Positions 50,455 to 59,505 of a DNA stretch of 64,000 nt are shown here, in pieces. Location of the stretch: positions 119,721 to 183,720 of the forward strand of contig NZ_JACIDE010000005.1 in the NCBI RefSeq assembly GCF_014196205.1, read 5' to 3'. The position numbers and the translations under genes were made by a program. Source of the stretch: Anoxybacteroides voinovskiense (GTDB taxonomy: Bacteria > Bacillota > Bacilli > Bacillales > Anoxybacillaceae). How positions within the stretch are numbered: the stretch's first letter is position 1; every line of letters begins with the position of its first letter. Below the pieces are notes generated by a model. It made no database searches. It was not told where the DNA came from and was given only the letters and a program-made list of their open reading frames with translations.

Positions 50455-50871
50455 ATGCGCGTATTAGGCTTAGATTTAGGGACAAAAACGCTCGGGGTAG
50501 CGGTCAGCGACGAACTTGGCTGGACGGCGCAAGGAATTGAGACGATTCCGATTGACGAGGAAAAAAAGCAATTTGGCTTCAAAAGGCTTCGCGAAATTAT
50601 TACCGAATACAACGTCGATACGATTGTGCTCGGGTTTCCGAAAAACATGAACGGCACCGTCGGCCCGCGCGGCGAAGCGAGCGAGCGGTTCGCCGCGTTG
50701 TTAAAAAAGGAGTTTTCGTTGCCGGTCATTTTATGGGACGAGCGCCTTTCGACGATGGCAGCGGAGCGCATGCTCATTGCTGCCGATGTTAGCCGACAAA
50801 AACGAAAAAAAGTGATCGATAAAATGGCGGCAGTCATGATTTTGCAATCTTACCTTGACAGTAAACAATAA
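50455..50871 (+). CDS. ruvX: RuvX/YqgF family Holliday-junction-resolvase-like nuclease
   Basis: A RNase H-fold protein implicated in 16S rRNA 5'-end maturation in E. coli and proposed as an alternative Holliday junction resolvase. The 138-residue product has the first acidic motif [19 protein letters not shown], the glutamate/aspartate motif [14 protein letters not shown], and [14 protein letters not shown] at the end. It overlaps nothing but shares its stop region with the next ribosome site. Corresponds to yrrK. Confidence 0.95.
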   Translation: MRVLGLDLGTKTLGVAVSDELGWTAQGIETIPIDEEKKQFGFKRLREIITEYNVDTIVLGFPKNMNGTVGPRGEASERFAALLKKEFSLPVILWDERLSTMAAERMLIAADVSRQKRKKVIDKMAAVMILQSYLDSKQ

Positions 50872-50885
50872 TGGAGGACATGAAC

Positions 50886-51179
50886 ATGGAACATGGCGAA
50901 AAACATATTACCGTCGTAGACGAACAAGGAAACGAACAATTATGCGAAGTATTATTCACGTTTGAATCTGAAGACTTTGGAAAATCATATGTGTTTTACT
51001 ATCCAGTTGGGGCTGAATTCGATGACGAAGAAGAAACGGAAATTCACGTTTCTGCGTTCGTTCCTGGCGAAGGCGACCAAGAGGGCGAACTTCAGCCGAT
51101 TGAAACAGAAGAAGAATGGGACATGATCGAAGAAGTGTGGAACACGTTCTGCGCAGAACAAGAAGAAGACGAAGAATAA
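50886..51179 (+). CDS. yrzB: DUF1292 family protein (YrzB)
   Basis: A 97-residue acidic protein of the DUF1292 family ([20 protein letters not shown]), function unknown. ATG 50886 lies seven bases after GGAGGA; ATG 50880 and ATG 50871 are in frame but badly spaced. It ends the alaS-side cluster yrzL-ruvX-yrzB, the same as in B. subtilis, and a terminator follows immediately. Confidence 0.92.
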   Translation: MEHGEKHITVVDEQGNEQLCEVLFTFESEDFGKSYVFYYPVGAEFDDEEETEIHVSAFVPGEGDQEGELQPIETEEEWDMIEEVWNTFCAEQEEDEE

Positions 51180-51207
51180 AAGATGGCCGACGAGGCCATC
51201 TTTTTTT
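51178..51207 (+). terminator. Intrinsic terminator after yrzB
   Basis: Ten-bp stem AAAGATGGCC / GGCCATCTTT, loop GACGA, then seven T. Confidence 0.93.
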
Positions 51208-51238
51208 CTGTAAACATAACGGATGTTCATGTTTCGGC

Positions 51239-51268
51239 TGAAAATAACTACTAAAGTAGTTATTTTCA
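51239..51268. promoter_or_regulatory. Perfect 30-bp dyad upstream of mltG
   Basis: TGAAAATAACTACT-AA-AGTAGTTATTTTCA: two perfect 14-bp arms around AA, about 100 bases before mltG. AT-rich and without a T run after it. It is close to a typical repressor operator in size and symmetry, but I cannot name a regulator. Confidence 0.6.
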
Positions 51269-51370
51269 TGCGGGGATGGCGCGCAAAGTTTGCCCATGGC
51301 GTTTTTTGAAAAAACAATAGCGAAAAATGCAAAAATTTGTAGTATAATATGTCGAGAATGGAGGGATTCA

Positions 51371-52465
51371 ATGGAACAGAACGGACTTTTTCCAAAAGAT
51401 ATACAGCTTGTACGAAAGACCGTCTTAATCATTAGTGCCGTCATCATTTTCCTTGTCGTTGCGACGGCGATTGGAAGCTATGTATATATTCAATCGGCGT
51501 TAAAGCCAGTCGACCCAACAGACAAACGCCCGGTCGCGATTTCGATTCCGATTGGCTCAACGGTAAGCGACATTGCGGCGACGTTAGAAAAAAAGGGAAT
51601 TATTAAAAGCGCCGCCGTGTTTCGCTATTACGTCAAGTTTAAAAACCATGCCGATTTTCAAGCAGGGAATTATAAATTAACAAAAGCGATGACGCTTGAA
51701 CAAATCATTGATGCGTTAAAAACGGGAAAAGTAATGGAAGAAATAAAAGTGAAAATGACAATTCCGGAAGGAAAAAAACTTGAAGATATTGCGACAATTA
51801 TCGCCCAAAAAACTGGCTATACGAAAGAAGAAGTGATGCACCAACTAAACGACCGTGCCTACATTCAAACGTTAATCAAAAAATACCCGATGGTGCTATC
51901 GACGGACGTATTAAATAAAAACATTCGTTATCCGCTCGAAGGCTATTTATTCCCAGCAACGTACTCCTTCTCCGAAGAAAAACCACCGCTTTCTTCCATC
52001 ATTGAAGCGATGGTCGAAAAAACAGTAGAAGTTGTCGGGAAATACGAGCAAGAGATGGAGGAGAAAAATTTCACCCCTCATCGCCTGTTAACGATTGCGT
52101 CGCTAATCGAAGCAGAAGCGACAGAAAAAGCAGATCGCAAAAAAATTGCGAGCGTTTTTTATAACCGGCTACACATCGGCATGCCGCTGCAAACCGACCC
52201 GACAATCCTTTATGCGCTCGGGACACATAAAGAGCGCGTCTATTACGAAGACTTAAAAGTTAACTCCCCATACAACACGTATACTCATAAAGGATTGCCG
52301 CCAGGGCCGATCGCTAGCCCAGGGGAAATGTCGATTCAAGCCGCGCTTGAGCCGGAACAAACAAAATACCTTTATTTCCTAGCCACACCAGACGGGGACG
52401 TCATTTTTACGAACACGTTAGAAGAACATAACCGCGAAAAAGCGAAATATATTGGCAAACAGTAA
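51371..52465 (+). CDS. mltG: Endolytic murein transglycosylase MltG (YceG-like)
   Basis: MltG cleaves nascent glycan strands at the membrane and sets their length. ATG 51371 follows GGAGGGA; 364 residues. One membrane helix (about 23-45) near the N-terminus is followed by a LysM-like domain (VAISIPIGSTVSDIAATLEK) and the YceG fold with the catalytic glutamate in TIASLIEAEA (about residue 245) and LQTDPTILYALG, NTYTHKGLPPGPIASPG. TATAAT at 51343 is a probable -10. Equivalent to yrrL. Confidence 0.95.
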   Translation: MEQNGLFPKDIQLVRKTVLIISAVIIFLVVATAIGSYVYIQSALKPVDPTDKRPVAISIPIGSTVSDIAATLEKKGIIKSAAVFRYYVKFKNHADFQAGNYKLTKAMTLEQIIDALKTGKVMEEIKVKMTIPEGKKLEDIATIIAQKTGYTKEEVMHQLNDRAYIQTLIKKYPMVLSTDVLNKNIRYPLEGYLFPATYSFSEEKPPLSSIIEAMVEKTVEVVGKYEQEMEEKNFTPHRLLTIASLIEAEATEKADRKKIASVFYNRLHIGMPLQTDPTILYALGTHKERVYYEDLKVNSPYNTYTHKGLPPGPIASPGEMSIQAALEPEQTKYLYFLATPDGDVIFTNTLEEHNREKAKYIGKQ

Positions 52466-52533
52466 AAACGTTCGCATTTCGTTTCGTTTTATGGTAGTAT
52501 ATATAAAGTTATCGGTTGATACATTCCCTTCTT

Positions 52534-52560
52534 AAGAGTCTGCTTCGGACTCTTATTTTT
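52534..52560 (+). terminator. Intrinsic terminator after mltG
   Basis: Nine-bp stem AAGAGTCTG / CGGACTCTT with a three-base loop CTT, then ATTTTT. Confidence 0.85.
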
Positions 52561-52576
52561 ACGAGGAGGAATTCGT

Positions 52577-53218
52577 TTGTTACAAGAAGCACTTAAATAT
52601 ATTGAAACGCTTATCCCTCCCCGTGAGGCTGTCGTTCAAGAAATGGAAGCATACGCGAAAGAGCATCGCGTGCCGATTATGGACATCGTCGGCATCGAAG
52701 CGATGCTGCACGTATTGCAATATATCGAGCCGAAAACGATTTTAGAAATCGGCACGGCGATTGGTTATTCCGCGATTCGGATGGCGCTAAAGCTGCCAGA
52801 CGCGCGCATCGTGACGATCGAGCGTGATCAAACGCGGCATGAGCGAGCGCTTTTTTATATCGAACGGTCGGAAACAAACGAGCGCATTGACGCGTTATTA
52901 GGGGATGCGTTTGACTTATATGAGGAAGTAAAAAAACGAGCACCGTTTGACGTCATGTTTATCGATGCCGCCAAAGGGCAATATGAGCGGTTTTTTCGCT
53001 TATATGAACCGCTGTTAGCGGATGGGGGCGTTGTCATTACTGATAACGTGTTATTTAAAGGATTGGTAGCGGCAAACGAACCGCTCGAAAATAAACGTTG
53101 GCGGCAATTAGTGAAAAAAATCCGTGAATATAACGAATGGCTAATGCGCCGCACCGATTACGACACAGTCATTTTACCAATCGGCGACGGCATTGCCATA
53201 TCGAAAAAAAAGAGGTGA
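52577..53218 (+). CDS. trmR: tRNA 5-hydroxyuridine methyltransferase TrmR
   Basis: TrmR (YrrM) methylates 5-hydroxyuridine at position 34 of tRNA to 5-methoxyuridine, using SAM; this is the B. subtilis function of the family. The 213-residue class I methyltransferase has ILEIGTAIGYSAIRMAL as SAM motif and DVMFIDAAKGQYERFF, of the O-methyltransferase family 3. TTG start after GAGGAGGAATTCG. The next two genes supply the hydroxylation step, so the three form one wobble-modification unit. Confidence 0.92.
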   Translation: MLQEALKYIETLIPPREAVVQEMEAYAKEHRVPIMDIVGIEAMLHVLQYIEPKTILEIGTAIGYSAIRMALKLPDARIVTIERDQTRHERALFYIERSETNERIDALLGDAFDLYEEVKKRAPFDVMFIDAAKGQYERFFRLYEPLLADGGVVITDNVLFKGLVAANEPLENKRWRQLVKKIREYNEWLMRRTDYDTVILPIGDGIAISKKKR

Positions 53219-53224
53219 AACGAA

Positions 53225-54154
53225 GTGAAAAAACCGGAATTGTTAGTCACCCCAACAAGCGTTGCTCATATTCATGACCTTGCGAAAGCAGGGGCGGATG
53301 CGGTGTTAATTGGCGAGCAGCGCTACGGGTTGCGGCTTGCTGGCGAGTTTACCAGAAAAGACGTTCGCGAAGCGATGGATGTGGCGCGTAAGTACGGGAT
53401 TCGGGTATATGTGGCGATGAACGCGCTTTTTCATAATGACAAAGTCGATGAACTTGGCGATTACGTTCGCTTTTTGGCAGACATAGGAGTGGATGCCATC
53501 GTCTTTGGTGATCCTGCCGTATTAATGACGGTTCGAGAAGTCGCTCCGCAGATGAAGCTTCACTGGAATACGGAAACGACGGCGACGAACTGGTATGCGT
53601 GCAACTATTGGGGGCGAAAAGGGGCAAAACGTGCCGTATTAGCACGTGAGCTAAGCATGGACGCCATTATAGAAATTAAACAACATGCCGAAGTGGAAAT
53701 CGAAGTGCAAGTGCACGGCATGACGTGCATGTTCCAATCGAAGCGGTCATTGATTGGCAACTATTTTGAATACCAAGGAAAATGGCTCGAAATCGAAAAG
53801 AAAAAGTATGAAAAAGGCATGTTTTTATACGACAAAGAACGCGACAACAAATATCCGATTTTTGAAGACGAAAACGGCACGCACATTATGAGCCCGAACG
53901 ATATTTGCATCATTGATGAACTAGGTGACATGGTCGATGCGGGCATCGACAGCTTTAAAATTGACGGGGTATTGCATGAAGCGGAATACATTACAAACGT
54001 AACGGCGCTTTATCGCCGCGCAATTGATTTATGTGTAGAGCAGCGTGAACAATACGAAGAAGAAAAAGACGAATTGCTTGCGCAAATCGAAGCGATTCAG
54101 CCGAGCCACCGTCCGTTAGATACAGGCTTTTTCTTTAAAGAAACGGTGTATTAA
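53225..54154 (+). CDS. yrrN: Peptidase U32-family tRNA hydroxylation protein, small subunit type (YrrN)
   Basis: A U32-family protein of 309 residues. In B. subtilis YrrN and YrrO (TrhP1, TrhP2) are needed for 5-hydroxyuridine at tRNA position 34, despite the peptidase name. GTG start six bases after GAGGTGA. The barrel start KPELLVTPTSVAHIHDLAKA and HGMTCMFQSKRSLIGNYF match the family; compared with YrrO it lacks the cysteine-rich RGGCCQSCR signature. Stands between trmR (6 bases) and yrrO. Confidence 0.9.
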   Translation: MKKPELLVTPTSVAHIHDLAKAGADAVLIGEQRYGLRLAGEFTRKDVREAMDVARKYGIRVYVAMNALFHNDKVDELGDYVRFLADIGVDAIVFGDPAVLMTVREVAPQMKLHWNTETTATNWYACNYWGRKGAKRAVLARELSMDAIIEIKQHAEVEIEVQVHGMTCMFQSKRSLIGNYFEYQGKWLEIEKKKYEKGMFLYDKERDNKYPIFEDENGTHIMSPNDICIIDELGDMVDAGIDSFKIDGVLHEAEYITNVTALYRRAIDLCVEQREQYEEEKDELLAQIEAIQPSHRPLDTGFFFKETVY

Positions 54155-54173
54155 ACGTAAAGGAGGGAGAACG

Positions 54174-55439
54174 ATGTGGAAAAATGAGCGCATCTCGCAA
54201 ATCGTTGACGGCAAGCGTGTCATTGTGAAAAAGCCGGAGCTATTAGCACCAGCGGGAAACTTAGAAAAGCTGAAAGTTGCCGTCCACTATGGGGCGGATG
54301 CTGTCTTTATCGGCGGGCAAGAGTACGGGCTTCGATCGAACGCCGACAACTTTACGCTCGAAGAAATGGCGGAAGGCGTCCGCTTTGCGAGCCAATATGG
54401 CGCAAAAATTTACGTAACGACCAACATTTACGCCCATAATGAAAACATCCCAGGACTAGAAGAATATTTAGAAGGGCTGCAAGCAGCAGGCATACATGGC
54501 ATTATCGTTGCTGACCCGCTTATTATCGAAACCGCTCGCCGTGTCGCACCAAAACTGGAAGTGCATTTAAGCACGCAACAATCGCTCACCAACTGGAAAG
54601 CGGTTCAATTTTGGAAAGAAGAAGGATTAGAGCGCGTCGTACTCGCAAGGGAAACGAGCGCGGAAGAAATTCGCCAAATCAAAGAAAAAGTCGATATTGA
54701 AATCGAAACGTTTATTCACGGAGCGATGTGCATTGCTTACTCCGGGCGATGCGTATTAAGCAACCACATGACAGCGCGTGACTCGAACCGCGGCGGCTGC
54801 TGTCAATCGTGCCGCTGGGACTACGACTTGTACAAGCTAGAAGGGAACAACACCATTGCATTATTTGACGAAACGGACGACCCGTTTGCGATGAGTCCGA
54901 AAGACTTAAACTTAATTCAATCGATTCCGAAAATGATTGAACTAGGCATTGACAGCTTGAAAATCGAAGGGCGGATGAAGTCGATTCATTACGTTGCGAC
55001 CGTCGTGAGCGTGTATCGCAAAGTTATTGACGCCTACTGTGCTGACCCAGATAACTTTGTCATTCGGAAAGAATGGTTGGACGAACTAGACAAATGCGCA
55101 AACCGTGACACGGCACCAGCCTTTTTTGAAGGAGTACCGGGCTATAAAGAGCAAATGTTCGGCGTCCATAGCAAAAAAACGACGTACGACTTTGCCGGCT
55201 TTGTATTGGATTATGACCGTGACACGAAAATCGTCACCTTGCAGCAGCGCAACTTCTTTAAACCAGGCGATACGGTCGAATTTTTCGGACCAGAAATTGA
55301 AAACTTTACACAAACAGTCGGAACGATTTGGGACGAAGACGGAAACGAGCTCGATGCGGCGCGTCATCCGCTGCAAATTGTCAAATTTAAAGTAGAGAAA
55401 GAAGTCTTCCCATACAACATGATGAGAAAGGAGCAATAA
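54174..55439 (+). CDS. yrrO: Peptidase U32-family tRNA hydroxylation protein (YrrO)
   Basis: The 421-residue partner of YrrN. The U32 signature is complete: [34 protein letters not shown]; these cysteines may hold a metal or Fe-S cluster, as discussed for Trh[16 protein letters not shown] and the C-terminal beta domain (about 340-420) follow. AAAGGAGGGAG precedes the ATG. Together with trmR and yrrN this points to 5-methoxyuridine-34 synthesis. Confidence 0.93.
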   Translation: MWKNERISQIVDGKRVIVKKPELLAPAGNLEKLKVAVHYGADAVFIGGQEYGLRSNADNFTLEEMAEGVRFASQYGAKIYVTTNIYAHNENIPGLEEYLEGLQAAGIHGIIVADPLIIETARRVAPKLEVHLSTQQSLTNWKAVQFWKEEGLERVVLARETSAEEIRQIKEKVDIEIETFIHGAMCIAYSGRCVLSNHMTARDSNRGGCCQSCRWDYDLYKLEGNNTIALFDETDDPFAMSPKDLNLIQSIPKMIELGIDSLKIEGRMKSIHYVATVVSVYRKVIDAYCADPDNFVIRKEWLDELDKCANRDTAPAFFEGVPGYKEQMFGVHSKKTTYDFAGFVLDYDRDTKIVTLQQRNFFKPGDTVEFFGPEIENFTQTVGTIWDEDGNELDAARHPLQIVKFKVEKEVFPYNMMRKEQ

Positions 55440-55440
55440 C

Positions 55441-56076
55441 ATGGGGAAGAAACCGGTTGTCATCGGGGTCGCAGGCGGCTCCGGTTCGGGGAAAACAAGC
55501 GTGGTGAAAGCAATTTACGAACATTTTCAAGGGCATTCGATTTTAATGCTCGAGCAAGACTATTATTACAAAGACCAAAGCCATCTGCCATTTGAAGAGC
55601 GGTTGAAAACGAACTATGACCATCCATTGGCATTTGATAATGATTTATTAATTGAGCATCTCCATAAGCTGTTGAATTACGAACCGATTGAAAAGCCGGT
55701 ATATGACTATACGCTTCATACGAGAGCAAACGAAGTCATTTATGTCGAGCCAAAAGATGTCATCATTTTAGAAGGCATTCTCGTATTAGAAGACGAACGA
55801 TTGCGCAACTTAATGGATATTAAAGTATATGTTGACACAGATGCCGACATCCGCATTATTCGCCGGTTAATCCGCGATATTAACGAACGCGGTCGGACGT
55901 TAGAGTCGGTCATTGAGCAATACGTCAACGTCGTCCGACCGATGCATAACCAATTTATCGAGCCGACAAAGCGATATGCCGACATCATTATCCCAGAAGG
56001 CGGACATAACTATGTTGCGATCGATTTAATGGTTACAAAAATTCGCACAATTCTTGAACAAAAGTCTTTTTTGTAA
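55441..56076 (+). CDS. udk: Uridine kinase
   Basis: Udk phosphorylates uridine and cytidine with GTP or ATP, for pyrimidine salvage. The 211-residue product has Walker [14 protein letters not shown] at about residue 8, [20 protein letters not shown] and [11 protein letters not shown] for the nucleoside site. The ATG is one base after the yrrO stop, with AGAAAGGAG inside yrrO, so translation is probably coupled. Confidence 0.97.
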   Translation: MGKKPVVIGVAGGSGSGKTSVVKAIYEHFQGHSILMLEQDYYYKDQSHLPFEERLKTNYDHPLAFDNDLLIEHLHKLLNYEPIEKPVYDYTLHTRANEVIYVEPKDVIILEGILVLEDERLRNLMDIKVYVDTDADIRIIRRLIRDINERGRTLESVIEQYVNVVRPMHNQFIEPTKRYADIIIPEGGHNYVAIDLMVTKIRTILEQKSFL

Positions 56077-56129
56077 TACTATAACATAGATGCCAAATGA
56101 AGCGTATACATTGTTGTGAACGATTCGTT

Positions 56130-56156
56130 TGTACGAACGTATGAAACGTTCGTACA
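56130..56156. promoter_or_regulatory. Perfect 11-bp inverted repeat upstream of greA
   Basis: TGTACGAACGT-ATGAA-ACGTTCGTACA. No T run follows, so it is either a protein-binding dyad or an RNA hairpin in the udk-greA gap; it lies 33 bases before the greA start. Confidence 0.6.
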
Positions 56157-56188
56157 TTTATACATACAAATAAAAAGGAGGAATACAA

Positions 56189-56665
56189 ATGGCGAACGAA
56201 AAGCAATACCCGATGACAAAAGAAGGGAAGGAGAAATTAGAGCAAGAGCTCGAATATTTAAAAACGGTCAAACGAAAAGAAGTGGTCGAGCGTATTAAAA
56301 TTGCCCGCGGCTTTGGCGACCTTTCCGAAAACTCCGAGTACGATGCAGCAAAAGACGAGCAAGCGTTTGTCGAAGCGCGCATCCAAACGCTTGAAAACAT
56401 GATTCGCAACGCCCAAATTATCGAAGAAGATACGACGAACCCAGACGTTGTGTCGCTTGGAAAATCGGTTACGTTCATCGAGCTCCCAGATGGAGAAGAA
56501 GAAACGTACACAATCGTCGGTAGCGCCGAAGCTGACCCATTTGAAGGGAAAATTTCGAACGACTCGCCGATTGCCAAATCGCTCATGGGCAAAAAAGTAG
56601 GCGACGAAGTGAGCGTGCAAACGCCAGGCGGCGAAATGCTCGTAAAAATCGTTGCGGTGAAATAG
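56189..56665 (+). CDS. greA: Transcription elongation factor GreA
   Basis: GreA enters the secondary channel of RNA polymerase and restarts backtracked complexes by stimulating transcript cleavage. The 158-residue product has the coiled-coil N-terminus with the catalytic acidic tip ([16 protein letters not shown]) at about residues 46-61 and a C-terminal FKBP-like domain. AAAAGGAGG precedes the ATG. Terminator follows directly. Confidence 0.97.
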   Translation: MANEKQYPMTKEGKEKLEQELEYLKTVKRKEVVERIKIARGFGDLSENSEYDAAKDEQAFVEARIQTLENMIRNAQIIEEDTTNPDVVSLGKSVTFIELPDGEEETYTIVGSAEADPFEGKISNDSPIAKSLMGKKVGDEVSVQTPGGEMLVKIVAVK

Positions 56666-56678
56666 GTTTGAAACATCT

Positions 56679-56712
56679 ACACCTCGTCAACAATGGAGAC
56701 GAGGTGTTTTTT
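56679..56712 (+). terminator. greA terminator whose 3' arm contains the pbpI ribosome site
   Basis: Perfect 10-bp stem ACACCTCGTC / GACGAGGTGT, loop AACAATGGA, then a T run that touches the pbpI ATG (56713). GAGGTG in the 3' arm is the only good ribosome site for pbpI. Confidence 0.9.
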
Positions 56713-58497
56713 ATGCGAACGAAACGAACGATGGTTATTTTACTGATGATTCAGCTTTGTCTTGTTGGCTTAATCGGGCGGTTGGCACAGCTTCAGTTAG
56801 TAAGTACAGAATCATTTTCTACCAAGCACATTAACTTAATCGAAGCAAGCGTTGCCCAACGGACGCAAGCAATGGTCGTGAGCGACGGGCGCGGCACGTT
56901 TGTCGATAGAGCGGGAAATCCGCTCGTGGACGAAGAGATTCCGGTGCTTGTCTTATTTCCGTTTTTAAAAACGATGAATTGGCCGATTGAGACGGTGGCG
57001 AACATTCTTCACGTCTCCACGAACGCGATTCGGATGCAGCTACTAAAAGCAAACGAACCGATCGTCTTTTCGAGCGGCGAGAAACCGTTTCCGTTGACGG
57101 AAGCGCAAATGAACAAAATCAATACGCTTCGTTTTCCTGGCGTATTGGCGGTCAAAAAACAATATCCGCTTGACCATGTTTATGCTGCCCAACTAATCGG
57201 CTTTACGCGCAAAGATGAACAAATCATCCGCACGCGTTACAGCGACCGAAGCCTTCCTGCCCAAACAAAAGTCGGCATTCAAGGGCTACAAAAAGCGTTT
57301 GATGAATTTTTACTTCCAGAAGGGAAAACACGGCTTTTATACCACGTCGATGCGGAAGGAGGGCCGCTATTTGGATTGGATGTGAAATATAGCGCCCCTG
57401 GCAATCCGTTTTATCCGATTACGGTGCAAACGACATTAGATCGGGAGTTGCAAGAAATGACGGAAAAGGTGCTCGATGAAAAAGGGCTAGAAAAAGGTGG
57501 GGCGGTGCTATTAGATGTCGCGACAAATAGCGTATTGGCAATGGCAAGCCGTCCGGCGATGGACCCGAACGACCCGTATAAAAATAATGGCGCAGTAAAC
57601 GAAATGCTTTTGCCACAAATTCCAGGGTCGGTGTTTAAGACGGTGATTGCCGCTGCCGCCATCGAAACGGGCATCGCAGACCAAACGTTTGATTGCAGCC
57701 GAAAAATTGACGGTTCGCCCGATACGGAGCATTCGTACGGGAAGCTTTCGTTTGCCGAAAGTTTTGCGGTGAGCTGCAATAACGCCTTTGCGACGTTAGG
57801 GAAGCAACTCGTCAACGAAAACAAAAACATTATCGAGCAATACGCCGAAAAGCTTGGATTGTACCCGCTTGCTGGCTGGCAAGGCGACGTCTACCATCTC
57901 ACGAATTTTCGCCAGCTACCGGAAGAAAAAAGCGGCACGATTTGGCACGACAAAAGCGACAAATATGTTCCGCTCGCGGTTGGGCAAACGTCGATCGGGC
58001 AAAAAAATGTGCGCGTTTCCCCATTAGCTGTCGCCAACATGATGGCGACGATTGCCCGCGGTGGGGAAGCAAAGCAAGTGCGCGTCGTTAATAAAATGCT
58101 ATATAAAAACGGGACGACGCTTTTTACGTTTTCCGACGAGCCTTTTTCTCCGAGCGACCCGCTTCATGAGGCGACGGTGCGAAAGCTACAGGAATTGTTA
58201 CGGGGCGTCGTGACCAATGCACACGGTACGGGGAGAAGGTTTCAAACGCTTCCGTATGCGGTGGCGGGAAAATCAGGAACGGCGCAAACAGGGAAAACGA
58301 ATGCATCAGGCGAACCGCTTATCAATAAATGGTTTGCCGGTTATTTTCCAGCCGATTCGCCAAAATACGTGCTCGTTGTCGTTGCGTTAGATAGCACGAG
58401 CGAACGAGCAGTGACAAACGACGTGTTCGCTGAACTTGTCAAGAGGCTTTATGAGTGGGATGCGGCGCAACAAGCGAAAGACATAAGTCCGAAATGA
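56713..58497 (+). CDS. pbpI: Class B penicillin-binding protein PbpI
   Basis: A cell-wall transpeptidase. ATG 56713 is chosen (594 residues); the longer frame from 56668 would read through the greA terminator stem. One N-terminal membrane helix (about 8-26), a PBP dimer domain, and the transpeptidase domain with SxxK in PGSVFKTV, SxN in SCNNAF and KSGT in AGKSGTAQTG. Position after greA fits yrrR (pbpI, sigma-F-dependent in B. subtilis). Expression must either read through the terminator or start inside it, see findings. Confidence 0.92.
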   Translation: MRTKRTMVILLMIQLCLVGLIGRLAQLQLVSTESFSTKHINLIEASVAQRTQAMVVSDGRGTFVDRAGNPLVDEEIPVLVLFPFLKTMNWPIETVANILHVSTNAIRMQLLKANEPIVFSSGEKPFPLTEAQMNKINTLRFPGVLAVKKQYPLDHVYAAQLIGFTRKDEQIIRTRYSDRSLPAQTKVGIQGLQKAFDEFLLPEGKTRLLYHVDAEGGPLFGLDVKYSAPGNPFYPITVQTTLDRELQEMTEKVLDEKGLEKGGAVLLDVATNSVLAMASRPAMDPNDPYKNNGAVNEMLLPQIPGSVFKTVIAAAAIETGIADQTFDCSRKIDGSPDTEHSYGKLSFAESFAVSCNNAFATLGKQLVNENKNIIEQYAEKLGLYPLAGWQGDVYHLTNFRQLPEEKSGTIWHDKSDKYVPLAVGQTSIGQKNVRVSPLAVANMMATIARGGEAKQVRVVNKMLYKNGTTLFTFSDEPFSPSDPLHEATVRKLQELLRGVVTNAHGTGRRFQTLPYAVAGKSGTAQTGKTNASGEPLINKWFAGYFPADSPKYVLVVVALDSTSERAVTNDVFAELVKRLYEWDAAQQAKDISPK

Positions 58498-58545
58498 CAA
58501 CAAAGCGTTTGTGTACTACAATAAAGACGGAGAGGAGGAGCAGGT

Positions 58546-59145
58546 GTGAAGGAAACAAATTCCCGTTTTGAACAGCGCGCCAAGCGGCGGAAAGCGAATC
58601 GGATATTAAACATCGCCCTTGCGTTCGTGCTTTCATTAATTGCCTTTTTTAGCTGGAAGCTTTTTTTCACCGCCGACCAATCGAAACAAGCGACTGAACG
58701 AAAAACAAACATAAACGAAACGAAAAAAACGGATAGCGATAAAGTGGAAGTGGAAATCGGAGAAACGGAAAAAACAAATAACGAGGAAACAGCACCAACA
58801 ACCGAGAAAGCAGAAGTGATCGAAACAGCAGGCGACCCGGCATCAGGAGTGGAAAAAGAAATCGTCGACCCGTCATGGCAACCGATTGGCACGACGCAGT
58901 CGGAGCCGCACGTGACGACGTTTGACGAAAACTCGGTCGATTGGAAAGAAATGCTCGATGCGGTAAGCTATGCGACCGGATTAGCGCACGACAACATGAT
59001 CGTCTGGTTTATCGGCAACAACGGTCCGAATAAAGCGATAGCTACCGTATCACCAAACGATAAAAGCGTGAAATATAAAGTATATATCGCTTGGGTAGAT
59101 CATCAAGGCTGGAAGCCGGAAAAAATCGAGCAATTAACAAAGTAG
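58546..59145 (+). CDS. yrrS: YrrS family protein (DUF1510)
   Basis: A 199-residue membrane-anchored protein: basic start, one membrane helix at about 22-38, a charged Glu/Lys/Thr-rich linker (about 45-110), and a C-terminal DUF1510 domain (DENSVDWKEMLDAVSYATGL, MIVWFIGNNGPNKAIATV). GTG start after GGAGGAG. It follows pbpI by 48 bases, the same pair as yrrR-yrrS in B. subtilis; role unknown but probably linked to the wall. Confidence 0.9.
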   Translation: MKETNSRFEQRAKRRKANRILNIALAFVLSLIAFFSWKLFFTADQSKQATERKTNINETKKTDSDKVEVEIGETEKTNNEETAPTTEKAEVIETAGDPASGVEKEIVDPSWQPIGTTQSEPHVTTFDENSVDWKEMLDAVSYATGLAHDNMIVWFIGNNGPNKAIATVSPNDKSVKYKVYIAWVDHQGWKPEKIEQLTK

Positions 59146-59178
59146 CGGATGCGTTAGGACATCCGCTCATTTTTTTGC
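59143..59178. terminator. Terminator shared by yrrS and yrzA ends
   Basis: Eight-bp stem AGCGGATG / CATCCGCT, loop CGTTAGGA, then ATTTTTTT on the plus strand. It overlaps both stop codons of the convergent genes. Confidence 0.88.
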
Positions 59179-59370
59179 TTTAAAATGAACGACCGCGCTA
59201 TAAAACCGTTGCCCGTTTTCCGCGACGTGCATTTGGTGCGAGACGTGATGCACTTCGAGCATAAGTGCTTTATTTTGTTCAATTTGTTCGTTTATTTTTT
59301 TCTCTAACGTCTGTACATCCGCTGCTTCAAAAAACTCCACTTTGTCTTGAATGAGGTCAAACGTAAGCAT
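59167..59370 (-). CDS. yrzA: DUF2536 family protein (YrzA)
   Basis: A 67-residue protein (MLTFDLIQDKVEFFEAADVQ, ending in FYSAVVHFKAKK) of the DUF2536 family, function unknown. The ATG at 59370 is taken because GGAGGAGG lies just upstream on the minus strand; six extra codons are possible to 59388. It is convergent with yrrS and divergent from yrrT, as in B. subtilis. Confidence 0.88.
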   Translation of the reverse strand: MLTFDLIQDKVEFFEAADVQTLEKKINEQIEQNKALMLEVHHVSHQMHVAENGQRFYSAVVHFKAKK

Positions 59371-59409
59371 TGTCCTCCTCCTTTCCATCTGTAGTGTAGC
59401 ATATTTTCA

Positions 59410-59438
59410 TTGAACGAATGAAAAAATTATGGTAGATT
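59410..59438 (+). promoter_or_regulatory. Promoter of the yrrT operon
   Basis: TTGAAC, 17 bases, TAGATT, about 70 bases before the yrrT start. Transcription would start near 59445. Confidence 0.65.
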
Positions 59439-59454
59439 AAGAACAGGACATAAA

Positions 59455-59483
59455 ATAATTCATAGTATATAAATAGGAATTAT
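59455..59483. promoter_or_regulatory. Putative CymR operator in the yrrT leader
   Basis: ATAATTC and GAATTAT are perfect inverses separated by 15 bases and lie just downstream of the promoter. CymR is known to repress the yrrT operon of B. subtilis through an AT-rich dyad of about 27 bp containing GGAATT; TAGGAATTAT here agrees. Confidence 0.65.
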
Positions 59484-59505
59484 AAGAATTATGGAGCGTG
59501 ACATC

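Noticed and set aside
56668..56712. Upstream ATG for PbpI at 56668
   Set aside because: It would read through the greA terminator and has no ribosome site; ATG 56713 follows GAGGTG at good spacing.
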